Origin: Apostichopus japonicus
Lineage: Eukaryota > Echinodermata > Holothuroidea > Aspidochirotida > Stichopodidae
Length of the DNA: 64,000 nt
Assembly: GCF_037975245.1 (NCBI RefSeq)
Contig: NC_092562.1
Coordinates: 29,215,554 to 29,279,553, forward strand
Direction: 5' to 3'
In this document: in pieces, positions 13,001-24,408 of the stretch
Numbering within the stretch: the stretch's first letter is position 1
Layout: each line of letters starts with the position of its first letter
Program-made: the position numbers and the translations under genes
Notes under the pieces: model-generated
Told to the model about the DNA's origin: nothing
The model's database searches: none
The model's input: the letters and a program-made list of their open reading frames with translations, nothing else

Positions 13001-14707
13001 TTTGTTGTTGTCAACTTTCATTAGATTTTGAAAAAAGGGTAATCTCGATGCTGACGGAGATTAAGGCGGAGGTTCAGCACAACAAGTTGCTGCTAAAAAC
13101 ACTGACTGAGGCAAACGTCCTACCAGAGAGTGAAGAAGACGATTGGCTAAATGAATTTCCTCTAAAGTCCCTTGAAGGTATAACTTCTTTGGAGGAAAAA
13201 CTTAAAAATGACACAGGATCAAGGAAAAAACTGGTAAGAAATGTTTTTTGTGTGTTTTTGATTGCACGTTTTTAAAGAAACCAGTAGTGTAAGCGTTCTA
13301 TGATTGAGTTTTAGACTAAATGTAACTTGCTGTAATTTCGTGCTCCATCAATTTGTAATATAAAGTTAATGAAAACCTTTTCACAGCCATATTAAATAGA
13401 CATATGATGCTATGTGGTCTATAAGTCTCATATTTCAACCCAAGTTATAAGTGTAGATGGCACAGTTTAAAATTTGCTCTATGAGCCTTATAATTGCATA
13501 TTGCTTTAAAAATTGCACTACTTTTTTTTCAACTGGGAGTGGTAGGAGTCTTACAGTTTTAAACAATCTTGCCAAACTCTTAGATACTTATGCACCCAGT
13601 GACCCCACTCCTGTCATACGTGGTATGTCATAAGTCATACCTCTATCTGAGATATATTTGCATTATTTTTTTGAAAAAATTGTATCTCTGTTAACTACAT
13701 ACATTTTGAAATATATTACTTTTTAATTATACTTCTTGTAGTAATGTTTACCAAATACATATTTTTAGAAAATAAATTAATTACAACTAATGTAATACTA
13801 ATAGTAGTATGGTGGTAAATAACAAGTAAACAATTCATAACTTATTACAACTGGATAACATAAACTTTGTTCCTTAATAAATTTCATTTTTTTTTCGCAA
13901 TCACCTCCTTATATAGGTCCAGAAGCTGTCTATGATAGGTGGGACCAACTTGGATAGTAGTGTGAGAAGGATTTTATCATTCCTAATGAGCAGTGCCTTG
14001 GCCACAAAATTCAACTGGTTAGGCAGGGGGAGTGCCGAAAAGAAAGCCTTTTCTACCCTTCTTCTGAAAGATTTGATTTTTAGTAAGTATACAAATGCCT
14101 ATCATAAAAAAAATAAAATCGTCCCAGTTGTTCAAATGGTATATATACTGTGACAAACTAACTGTGCTTCAATGATGCATCATGTAACATGTAGAAAAGC
14201 TTCACACTGAACTACACACAAACATTATGCATTGTATACATCTTTCCCAAAAGGCCAAGGCCCATATTTTAACCATCAAGCAACTTTGTGTAGATTGAAT
14301 GGTTTTGTCAGACTGCAATGTGTGACTGTAATTCATATAAGATAATGTACTCATCTTTGCAAAGCGCTGAGCAGAGCAGTAAAATTGGACCAAGTTGATA
14401 AGTATCATCAATGCCCTCCAATCATTTGGGATGAGACTTGCCTGAAATAAACAACATAATATCAATTAAGCCATGCGGTCAGTCATTAGATTACATTTTC
14501 TCTTGGTTTATTCATGTGATTATACTTATAATTGCTCTTCGTTTTTTCATATTGTCCCTAGGGGCCATCTCAAGAAACCCCTTGACAAAAACAGCAACCC
14601 AGTCACAGGTGGAAGCAGTCATTAAATTATGGCTAAAACATGCTGCAGACCGGACTGGTGCCCGCAAGGACAGGCAGGCACAACAGCCAGATTGTCAGCT
14701 TGATTAA
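10058..14707 (+). CDS. DUF4806-type protein encoded by element 1, six exons
   Basis: Exons 10058-10256, 10675-10771, 10984-11189, 13025-13233, 13917-14082 and 14562-14707 join in frame to 340 aa plus stop; all introns are GT/AG, and the first two donors are GTAAGT. Exon 1 encodes an N-terminal domain opening MDPLYHIVEFTDSKE. Exons 2-3 give a basic, then Ser/Pro-rich linker with SSSDEEFP. Exons 4-6 carry the conserved C-terminal domain: FPLKSLEGITSLEEKL, then SMIGGTNLDSSVRRIL, FNWLGRGSAEKKAF and KLWLKHAADR. That order matches the DUF4806 family common in invertebrate genomes. Its function is unknown. Position 143 bp after the transposase, on the same strand and inside the same inverted repeats, makes it a likely second transposon protein, perhaps for DNA binding or regulation (inference). 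Confidence 0.8.
11400..12770 (+). repeat. Dispersed repeat in intron 3 of the DUF4806-type gene
   Basis: Intron 3 is filled by degenerate reiterations of phrases such as GACCCCTGGTGACC, AATAGGCTTCTTGTACTCAA and CTTCTTGAGATATCGTG, ending in a CA-rich tract near 12,735. A related copy in the same orientation occurs near 24,440-24,665. It behaves as an ancient interspersed repeat; I cannot assign its class. Confidence 0.55.
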
Positions 14708-16269
14708 AGTCAAATACTTTAAATTCAACATAAGCCTAGATCATCTTTCCATTATCAATATCAAGACTGCTTTCCCATTGTTTAACTTTAGTGTGACACT
14801 TTTGAACTGTCATTAAACTGTTCCTTTCACTTAACATGCCTTGTAAATAGTAATGGCTATATTATAGTCTTCTAACACATTTTGAAGACTATAGCAGTAA
14901 AAGTAATCAGTAAAAAAATCTTGCAGGGTCTACATCCTTGCATCAAATGCAATTCCATTCTCCTAGTGAAAGATATTTTATTACAATTCAAAGTAGTCCT
15001 TAGCCTCATATCAGCCCAAAGTGCCTGCATGACATATAAACTACATGCTGGAGCCTGGTGGTATTCTGTTTGCTTCCTGGTTCCTCCAGTGCCTTTCCCA
15101 GAGGATGGTGCTACTTTTTTTCTTACAAATTAAGAGTGCTTAAATACAAAATGGTGAGTTATTATATAAGATTGGTAGTGACCAGAAGCCATTCTGGCAA
15201 TTTTCTTATCCCACCATACTTTTGGTGACTATTATCAAGTTACCACCCCCAGTTTAAAAGTAGTCTGCATAGGCCCCAAATTATAGCACTTTATAATTGC
15301 TAGACATTTTCAAAAAGTATTTTCCTGGAGGTCGTTATTCTCCAAATTGTTCTCGGACATTTTCTTAATGAACACCCAAGACGAAAGAATTTCTCTGTGG
15401 GGTAAATTTCTTCGAAGGCGGTAATAAAAACAATTTAAGAATTATGACCAAAGGTGACCATATTTAAATTTCTGGCATAATTCGCGGAAATACTGCATAC
15501 CTTTAAAATTAGCACTGCTACATGCTGGTCGATACGCAGACCGACTTTACAAAAAAAAAAAAAATTCTTACAAAGGAAATCCCGGCCTGAACTTTAATCT
15601 AAGTTAGAGGGTGTTGGGATTCAGGCATTAGCCAAATATGCTACAAATAAAAATAGTATATACAAATATTGTACTGCAACTATATACCAACTGCTATTGA
15701 AAACATCGGTTGATACTTGATAGGTCCACGGCATATGCCCTTCCTGTACAGACTGTAGTGTTATCCAGGGCATGATCAATTCGGTATCTTATTTCTACTC
15801 TGCAGTAATTGACTAAGCAACTGAGAACGAGTAACATGATAATTAAACAACTGATGGGATAAATATGTACTTACCTATCAACTCTATCGATACTGCTCAT
15901 TCCGTGTTTTTGGTAGCACGATATCTGTATTATTGCGTTTATTCTCGTATTAATTGGAAAACAAATTATTAGGCTGGAATGGCGATCCGTAACAAGTGTT
16001 ATGAGGCGGTTTACTGCTACGAGTGTGACGACGCCTTGTGAGCTCGGTAAAACTGGTATCTCGATTTCTCGCCCTTGCTCAAGTAAATGAGTCAAATATT
16101 CCGTTGATTATAAGATTACCTCTCTCGTCTCTAAATTAAAGTCCAATTAGCGTTGTTAAGTTACTTCAAGATACTGATAAGAAACCATGTTTACTTAAAT
16201 AGCCTGTACGTCCGCAAACAACGATCACTAGCTTAGAGCGATTGTTTCGACTAACTTTTCACTACTGAC
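14708..16269. other. Element 1 right spacer (first part), no gene recognised
   Basis: Presumed 3' flank of the DUF4806-type gene. It contains a poly-A tract near 15,550 and only short ORFs without recognisable similarity. Confidence 0.45.
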
Positions 16270-16713
16270 CAGCGTTACCAGCGACAGTTGACGAAAAAAC
16301 GCTAGATTTGCGAAAATAAAACCCTAGAAAACGCTAAATGGTAGTTTCCCTAACATTCGTGTTGTTTGGAGTCAATTTAGCACAGATTCGTAGGATGAAT
16401 GGTCACCGATCACAAAATAGATTTTGAATAGTTGATTTGAGTGATAGTCTGACCCAGAAAATTTGAAAAAAATATGGAAATTTTCGGTAGGAAGTTCCGA
16501 AGATTGGGCAAAAATACTCAAAATAAATTTGGATGGGTCTCCAAGTAAGAATTTTGTCTAAATAATCTGAAAAGTGTTCAATTTTTGGTAAATTGAACTA
16601 GTTTTAGGCAAAAAACGGTAGAATTACCAAAATTAGAAAAAACGTGCGCTAGAACCCCACAAATGACTAAAAACGCTAGATCTAGTGTAAAAACGCTAAC
16701 TCTGGTAACACTG
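16270..16713. mobile_element. 444-bp hAT-type MITE
   Basis: Starts CAGCGTTACCAG and ends CTGGTAACACTG, imperfect inverted termini. It is bordered by a perfect 8-bp duplication CTACTGAC at 16,262-16,269 and 16,714-16,721. The interior repeats AAAACGCTAGAT-like phrases in both orientations and has no coding frame. An 8-bp duplication with CAG-type ends is the hAT signature. Confidence 0.85.
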
Positions 16714-16721
16714 CTACTGAC

Positions 16722-17935
16722 ATGCCTCTGAAATAAGAACTCTTGGGCTCACTCATGTTCGGGCATCTGGTCACTGATTGGTTCAATGTTACCTAATTCA
16801 TCAAATCTGTCATTGAAAGGACCAACCAAGAGTGAGAAAGAAACGTCACGTGCTGTTTATCTTTTTATTGTTTTTTTCTGAATTGACTAGACGTCTGAAA
16901 TAGCGGGTCAAGCAATTTCTTATGTTTTTCTTTTTAAGGGATTGTGGGAACCAAGGGAATGTCAAAATTGCAACGAGGTTAATGACCTTACATCTTGTAG
17001 ATAGACAGAATGTGGTATATGCACAAAGGCACCGACATTTCCAATCTACGTGTGTCTAGTAACGACTACAGAACAGATGTGAAAAATATTTATATTTCGA
17101 AATTTCAGTTGTATTACAGACTAGGCAATCACTACTTGTTTTGGATTGCTGTTATGGGAAAATGCTCGTGGCTTTCAATATTTATTTTTTACATTGTTTT
17201 ATTTTGTTGGTAATTTTCCTTTTTGTACTTCTCGAGTGTTTTCGGGATTTTCCCTACCTCTAGTGTAGTGAATGCGAGAAGGCATATTTTGGTGGGAGAT
17301 TAGTACCGTGACCTAGCGGTGTCAAACCTATTCTACTTGTAAAATGCGATACCAATAGGACTGCATGGACTATTTTCTTTACATTTGTGTAATGAACCGT
17401 AGGCGGTTGCAGTGATATTACGGTAAATCGTTACCGCCATAAGGGCGACAGAAATTTTTTTTCTTTCTTTCGATTGCGACAACTTTTCTCCATAAAACCC
17501 ACCTGGTCAGAGTGTATTTAGGTTAAGAAACGTTGGAATCTAATTCGGAAGTTTGTTTTCTGAAATTCATGAGGAAACTATGAATGGGACTTTAACATAT
17601 GGCATTTCATCGGCGGTAGGGTGTAACTCGTACGACAATGTACGTGTAGAGCGCTCCTTTTTACCACAACGGTTTATGTTGACAAGTTTGGAACAACAGT
17701 CAACAACTTCCATTGCCTTTTAATAAACATGCAGCTGTAGTAACATATAGTCTGTGCTATGTAGCGCATTTTACCTCTATTAACTTTATAGTAGACTTTT
17801 CTTGTGACTTTATCATATTATTGTAATCAAATATAAAAGGGCCGTTTTCTTTTAAAACGAAATATTTCAATCAACTCATGTTTTTCATTTTTCGATTTAA
17901 AACAAACTTACCATACATTGTTAGTAAACTATAAA
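16722..17935. other. Element 1 right spacer (second part), no gene recognised
   Basis: AT-rich sequence between the MITE and the right satellite array. No coding frame or repeat stands out. Confidence 0.45.
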
Positions 17936-17949
17936 CCAAGCCAGAGTCA

Positions 17950-19205
17950 ATCCGACGTTAAAATGATGTGTTACAAAGACGTCCACTTAACGTCGTTTGG
18001 TATATCGAAGAGACGGCCAAACGTCGGACCAACGATAATGGACGGTTTCATCGACGTCAAATCAACGTCGACATTAAATGTTGGAAAAACGTCCAATGAA
18101 CGTCGTTTGAACGGTATACCGAAGAGTCGGCCAAACGTCGGACCAACGAATATTGGACGGTTTCATCGACGTCGATTCGATGTCGACATTAAATGTTGGA
18201 AAGACGTCAAATGAACGTCGTTTGAAAGGTATACCAAAGAGTCGGCCAAAGGTCGGACCAACGAATTGTGGACGGTTTCATCGACGTCGATTCGACGTCG
18301 ACATTAAATGTTGGAAAGACGTGAAATGAACGTCGATTGAACGGTATAACGTAGAGTCGGCCAAACGCCGGACCGACGATTATTGGACGGTTTTATCGAC
18401 GTCGTTTCGACGTCGACATTGAATGTTGGGAAGACGTCCAGTTAACGACGTTTCAACGTATACCGAAGAGTCGACCAAACGTCGGACCTACGATTATTGG
18501 ACGGTTTCATCGACGTCGAATCGACGTCGACATTAATTGTTGGAAAGACGTCCAATGTACGTCGTCTTAACTGTATACCGAAGAGTCGGCCAAACGTCGG
18601 ACCAACGATTAATGGACGGTTTCATCGACGTCAAATCAACGTCGACATTAAATGTTGGCAAAACTTCCAATGAACGTCGTTTGAACGGTATACCGAAGAG
18701 TCGGCCAAACGTCGGACCAACGAATATTGGACGGTTTCATCGATCGATTCGACGTCGACATTAAATGTTGGAAAGACGTCAAATGAACGTCGTTTGAAAG
18801 GTATACCAAAGAGTCGGCCAAAGGTCGGACCAACGAATTTTGGACGGTTTCATCGACGTCGATTCGACGTCGACATTAAATGTTGGAAAGACGTGCAGTG
18901 AACGTCGTTTGAACGGTATAACGTAGAGTCGGCCAAACGTCGGACCGACGATTATTGGACGGTTTTATCGACGTCGTTTCGACGTCGACATTGAATGTTT
19001 GGAAGACGTCCAGTTAACGTCGTTTCAACGTATACCGAAGAGTCGGCCAAACGACGGATCAACGAATATTGGACGGTTTCATCGACGTCGAATTGACGTC
19101 GACATTAATTGTTGGAAAGACGTCCAATGAACGTCGTTTGAACGGTATACCGAAGAGTCGGCCAAACGTCGGACCAACGAATATTGGACGTCTGAATCGA
19201 CGTCG
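17950..19205 (-). repeat. Right subterminal tandem array, ~115-bp unit, ~11 copies
   Basis: Units of 114-115 bp contain CGGCCAAACGTCGGACCAAC and TCGACGTCGACATTAA. Starts of the CGGCCAAA block fall at 18014, 18128, 18243 and 18358. A variant with GACGTCAAATCAACG recurs at 18,041 and 18,614, five units apart, pointing to block duplication. The unit differs from the 102-bp left unit except for shared ACGTC/GACGT palindromic cores. Confidence 0.88.
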
Positions 19206-19279
19206 AATCGACGTTGCCCCACTTTGCAAACGGAAACGTGGGAGACGTCGGTCCGACCATTTCACGCGACCCAAACCCA

Positions 19280-19311
19280 ACGTCGATCCGACGTCAAAAT
19301 GTTTACTGGGA
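19280..19311 (-). repeat. Right terminal inverted repeat of element 1
   Basis: Reads ...GTTTACTGGGA on the plus strand and is the exact reverse complement of 1259-1290; TA at 19,312-19,313 follows. Confidence 0.85.
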
Positions 19312-19426
19312 TATATGGTAAGAAAATATATTCACAGGGCAATTTACCCTCAACTGGTTGACCCCCCCCCCCCCCCCGCCTTCCAAAATTGTTCTGCTGC
19401 CCATAAATGCATTTAAAATGTTTTAC

Positions 19427-20281
19427 CTGTCCACGAGTTTGAAACGATGCTGTGACACCATCGGCTGACTGGGCCAACTTTGATTTGATGATACGGGATC
19501 CTATGGCTTCCATCATTGGGGTCAAAGGCTCTTCTAAAGGATGCGTCAGAATCTTGGATGCTTCATCAGCTATGCATATGTGATTTTCCATATCCCGTAT
19601 GGGCATGGTTGTGTTGCATTGCATACATTTTACAGGCAGCAAAGATTTCACAAGGCATTGTAAGTACTCTTTTGGTGATGTTACCTTCCTTATCCAAAAC
19701 TTTTTGTCACACAGCTTGCAGATACAGGTGTTTTTCTGTTCGCTTTCACTTTTCAAACAGCTGAAGCAAAACTAATGACCACAAGGTGACTCAAGTGCTT
19801 CTTCAGTAATAGCACTACAGAAACCGCACTTCAGTTCATCTGGTATTTCAAGTTGAAAATGTGGCTTAAGAGGTGGCACTCTGGGTCCAGGGTGTAGGGA
19901 AGAGATGGAGACGGTAGTATTGAAATCCGCAGAATTTTAAAACTTTCTCTTCTTTGGGTGGCCTCCTTTAACTTGCAATTCCCACTTCTGACATACGTCG
20001 CAACTACCATTACGAGGGTGGCTCATCCATTGAATAGCGTGGCATTTTTTTTTCATGATACAATTTACAGTGGCACTTGTGGCAGATATATCTGGGATGT
20101 TGATCTTTCTCATCATTTTCCACACTGACTCCAAATATTTGATTTATTTTATTAGAGCATGCAGCACAACATTTGGACTGATAACCTTAACCATGCTCTG
20201 CTCTATTTTGAACCCTTTTACCACATATTCTGCACATTCGCTCCAAATATGTGATATGTTCCTCCAAAGTTGAAATTTGTT
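19427..20281 (-). pseudogene. RAG1 N-terminal-like zinc-binding/RING exon, inactivated
   Basis: Reading the minus strand from an acceptor at 20,282 to a GTAAAA donor after 19,427, the order of elements parallels the RAG1 N-terminus. It starts with ERMCRICGKRV, then NQIFGV, YICHKCHCKLYH and SHPRNGSCDVCQKW, with a basic KKRK patch. A RING finger follows (KCGFCSAITEEALESPCGH, FCFSCLKS, CICKLCDKKFW), then VKCMQCNTTMPIRDMENHIC, a second zinc-binding motif, and finally FQTRGQ at the exon end. Breaks: a TAA after HGX (about 20,189), a +1 slip in an A9 run near 20,050, a TAA after KKRKF at 19,937-19,939 and a TAG inside the RING at 19,772-19,774. It is therefore a pseudogene. A RAG1 N-terminus-like region in a molluscan transposon has been reported (N-RAG-TP, from memory). 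Continuation is at 1-1012. Confidence 0.72.
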
Positions 20282-21772
20282 CTGTATATAGAAATTGTAA
20301 ATCAATCAAAATGTTACTCTATATAATCCCTCTCTTAGATGCCATATTATCACAATATTTTCAATTTTCCTTGGTTCTACTTTGACCGAAATACCATATA
20401 TGAGAGGGGGCAGTTTCCACAAAAGCTGTGTCATGTTTTTGTTGGCCGAGAAAAACAAGGCAAGGCAGAAAGTTATATGCCAGGTTACCGTGTAAATAGC
20501 CAGATGTCCATCATAACATAATTGGATGCCTATTGAGAGTATAATAGCACATAGGTTTTCCTCTAAATCTAGTAATACATATTTCTATTTTAAATTTATC
20601 ATTAACACCAGATTTCAACTAGAAACAAACTCTTATCTCTAATCCTAAGCTGTTTTAAAGCAACTTTCTAATAAATAGTGTGCATTTCAATATTACACAC
20701 AAATGAATATATAAGCTACTGCTGGTGTGTGACACTACCCCCTTGGTTAAGATAATTAACCCATTTAACTCAACTACTGGTACTTAGGCCTACCAACACC
20801 TCCCTATATACCAATTGCATACCTCCCTAGACCTACTAACGCGCACTCACCTCCTAAAACCCCATCCTTTCCCCACCCTCATCTTAATTGTGCCCCAGCT
20901 TATGCTTACAAATTTTAATCCCTAATCCCCTCACCCCTCTTAACCCCCCCTTACCAACCGCCAACTTGCTGACCCCTCCCCTTACCATCACCCTTCTTGT
21001 TACCCTTCCTTACAATCCCCATCCTTACCATCCCACTCCAAACCAACCCTCCCCTTGGGGAGGGGGATAAATTAGTTCAGATGGATATATAACCCCTTCC
21101 CCAATCCCTCATAATGCCAGTTTCACCACTACATTCCGCCCACCGCTGCCCCAAACCAGAGATTTGACCCCAAGAGACCCATTGTGTACTGGTAGCAGTA
21201 TGACATCCTATACTTTATGAATCTCGGGTTCCTCTTTCAATTTGGCCTATAATTTGATCTTAAATCCTACAAGCCTTTGTTTACATACTATAATATGCAT
21301 GGATATATATACTGTGTAACGTCCTTGACCACAAATTATCGGCCAATGGAGTAGTTATAAAAATACCACCGAGTTCTTAAAAATAAGTTGTTCTTCCAGA
21401 ATATAAAAATCTTTCACACTAACTAAGTGTACTCTTTTTTAATTGAAGTAAAAGGGGAAGTTAAATACCTCTTTTGTATAGTTGTTTTCTTGGGGTATGT
21501 AGTGTTGAATGGCCAAAATTCATTTGGTTTACGAGTCTTCAAACTTTTATAATGTTCACCGTTGTAACTAAATGTTCAGTTAAAAATGTGAACCAATATT
21601 TGTAAGAAGACTGAATATATATTATTGCTCATGCGTACAACGGCGTAAACAACTAAATGTGTATAACGTATGCGGTGGGCGAACATATTAGGCTACGCTA
21701 CGCGCAAAGAGATGGTGGCGTTCCGCTTAGATAGTAATGATGACAAGTCCGTTCCTCAAAGTGTAGTAGTAG
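20282..21772. other. Upstream of the RAG1N-like exon; no gene recognised
   Basis: AT-rich in the first half, then C-rich low-complexity sequence near 20,850-21,060. Earlier exons of the RAG1N-like gene might lie here but none could be placed. Around 21,690-21,740 is a fragment related to a motif in the hAT-type elements near 57,610 and 61,700. Confidence 0.45.
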
Positions 21773-22394
21773 TACACTCTAAAAAAGTTGGTCATTTTTT
21801 TTGCCCAACTTTTAACAAACGCTGGGGAAGTATGTATCCAACCAACTGTTGAGCATTTTTTGCCCAATTGCCGCTGGGTAATGTTTTTACTCATAGTTGG
21901 GCATATTATTTTACCCATAAATAGTAATTAAGAAATTACCCAACTGGCCTGTTGGGCAATGTTTATCATTTGTTGGCGAAATATTGAATACGAATATCAA
22001 ATGGTTGGGTATCCTTTACTACTAATTGGGCAACATAGGGCTATTTATTGGTCGATATTTCGACATTATTTAAGCAGTTTTTCTCCCTTTATTGGGTAAT
22101 GGATAGTTAATCAATATATTCATAATGATGAATACAGGTATTTCACTATATCACGGTTTTTTACTGACTATACACAAAAATGTTGAATGATATAAATTAA
22201 AATAGGTGGGATGAACATGGAAGGTTGGATGATTGTGAACAAGTATAGCATACACCAAACCAAAAAGACAGATCTAACAACACAGTGTATTGTAGAATGA
22301 TTTATTGAACATCTACTTTCTTGAAGCAGCATATCAAAACAATTTTAAAGCAGATAAAACAGATGAAAATCATAAAGAAAAAATACACTTATCA

Positions 22395-23215
22395 CATCCC
22401 ACTTTGCTATTGTAGCATGCAACTATTGTCAATCAATTGTCATAGTAACATGTAACTGTCATCCACCCATTGCTATTATAGCATGCTACTCACGTCAACC
22501 CATTGCTATTGTAACATGCTACTCTCATCCACCCATTGCTACTGTAGCATGCTATTTTTGTCTACCCATTGCTGTTGTAACATGCTACTCTCTTCCACCC
22601 ATTGCTACTGTAACATGCTACTCTCATCCACCCACTGCGATATTGTAACATGATACTCTATCCACCCATTGCTATTGTAGCATGCTATCCTCATCCACAC
22701 ATTGCTACGGTAGCATGTTACTCTCATCCACCCATTGCTACTGTAACATGCTACTCTCATCCACCCACTGCGATATTGTAACATGCTACTCTCATCCACC
22801 CATTGCTATTGTAGCATGCTATCCTCATCCACCCATTGCTACTGTAGCATGCTACTCTCATCCACCCATTGCTACTGTAACATGCTACTCTCATCCACCC
22901 ACTGCGATATTGTAACATGCTACTCTCTTCCACCCACTGCTATTTTGTAGCATGCTACTCTCATCCACTCATTGCTATTGTAACATGCTACTCTCTTCCA
23001 CCCACTGCGATATTGTAACATGCTACTCTCTTCCACCCACTGCGATATTGTAACATGCTACTCTCATCCACCCACTGCTATTTTGTAGCATGCTACTCTC
23101 ATCCACTCATTGCTATTGTAACATGCTACTCTCATCCACCCATTGCTATTGTAGCATGCTACTCTCATCCACCCATTGCTATTGTAGCACACTTCTCATG
23201 TTCACCCATTGCTTC
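22395..23215 (+). repeat. 33-bp minisatellite in the left part of element 2
   Basis: About 24 units of the type CATCCACCCATTGCTATTGT + AGCATGCTACTCT. Most are 33 bp; variants with CACTGCGATATTGT are 34 bp. The open frames across it are repeat artefacts. Confidence 0.88.
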
Positions 23216-23934
23216 TCCTGTCATTGTTTATCAAAATGTGTTTATTTTTACACTGTGCCTGGTTAGTTCTCAAATTCAAGAAATATATGAGCAGGGAAGC
23301 ATTACCAACCCATGTAATCAACAGTTTAAGGATCATGAATCAGAAACTGCTATGGGGGCAGGATCATAAATCAGAAACTGTTTTGGCGCAAGTCTAGATA
23401 AGCTTTAAAAGATGACCAAAGGCTGATTCCCATATTAAATCTTCTATCAGTAATAGAAAACTAATCCAAATGAGACAGCACAGGTGGAAACACATATCTT
23501 ATGTTTCAACATTTAATTACATTTTAGTTTTGTTGAACGAGACTGGTTAGCTAACACCAGATCATTGTGATGCTAAACCAAAGCTAGGGGTACCATCATG
23601 TCATGTTAGTACTCTATGCACAGGTTTTCCGATATATTAACTGATTTTGTAAGACATTACTGTGATGGTGTTAATGAATATAATCTATTAAAACAAATTA
23701 TTTTTGGCTGATTCAGTATGAAACAAAATGGCAAACACTTAAACATGAATGATGAAACCAAGTTAACTGATACTGTAATTCACCAAATTCCCCAAAAGCC
23801 ATGAAAGCTAAGTAATAGAACAATGGAACTTAAGAAAAATCATCTGTAATTTTACACAGTATTTACACTTTAAATTTGTTCTATCAAGATGTAATGCATG
23901 ATATAAATACAATGAATAGTTAGGAATAAAAGAA

Positions 23935-24347
23935 CTACTTTGAATCTGATGCGATGAATGCACGCAGATTTCGAATGGAACTTGTGATGCTTGCCTCAGT
24001 GAAGTCATAGATCACAACCTGCAAAAACTGCCATGCAATCTTACACATTGGTTGATATTCAATGTCAAATATGTACATGGCCTTAAAGCATACGTCAATA
24101 GCTTTCATGAGTGACTGCTGAGGGAGTGCATTCCGTTCTATGATGACATAAGTTTGTGATGGAGTTATCCGACTTCCCCTGCACACAACAAATGGCTGTG
24201 GGGTGTCTGTTGCTTTGAGGGTCTTTACATATTGGTCTATGTCAAACACTTCCTATGGAAAGAAAGAAAAATGCAATATTTTAAGAAGTGTAGTTATCTA
24301 CAATTTCATGAAATGACACAAATATAAAAAACCATGTAGCTATGATA

Positions 24348-24408
<61 letters not shown>

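Larger units (their letters stand above)
1259..19311 (+). mobile_element. Element 1: ~18-kb CMC/EnSpm-like DNA transposon with two genes
   Basis: The ends form an inverted repeat. The left end, TCCCAGTAAACATTTTGACG and on to position 1290, is matched for 32 bases without mismatch by the reverse complement of 19,280-19,311. TA flanks both ends. Inside, in order, are a 24-copy 102-bp array, a gene-poor spacer, an intact transposase gene, an intact DUF4806-type gene on the same strand, another spacer with a hAT MITE, and an ~11-copy array of about 115 bp. Subterminal repeat arrays are usual in CACTA elements, where they bind the transposase complex. The termini do not begin with CACTA or CACTG, so assignment within CMC is uncertain. 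Intact coding frames and identical ends suggest recent insertion. It lies inside an intron of the RAG1N-like pseudogene. Confidence 0.8.

Noticed and set aside
22605-23369. Repetitive Ser/His/Cys-rich open frames
   Set aside because: Produced by the 33-bp minisatellite, whose unit is divisible by three.
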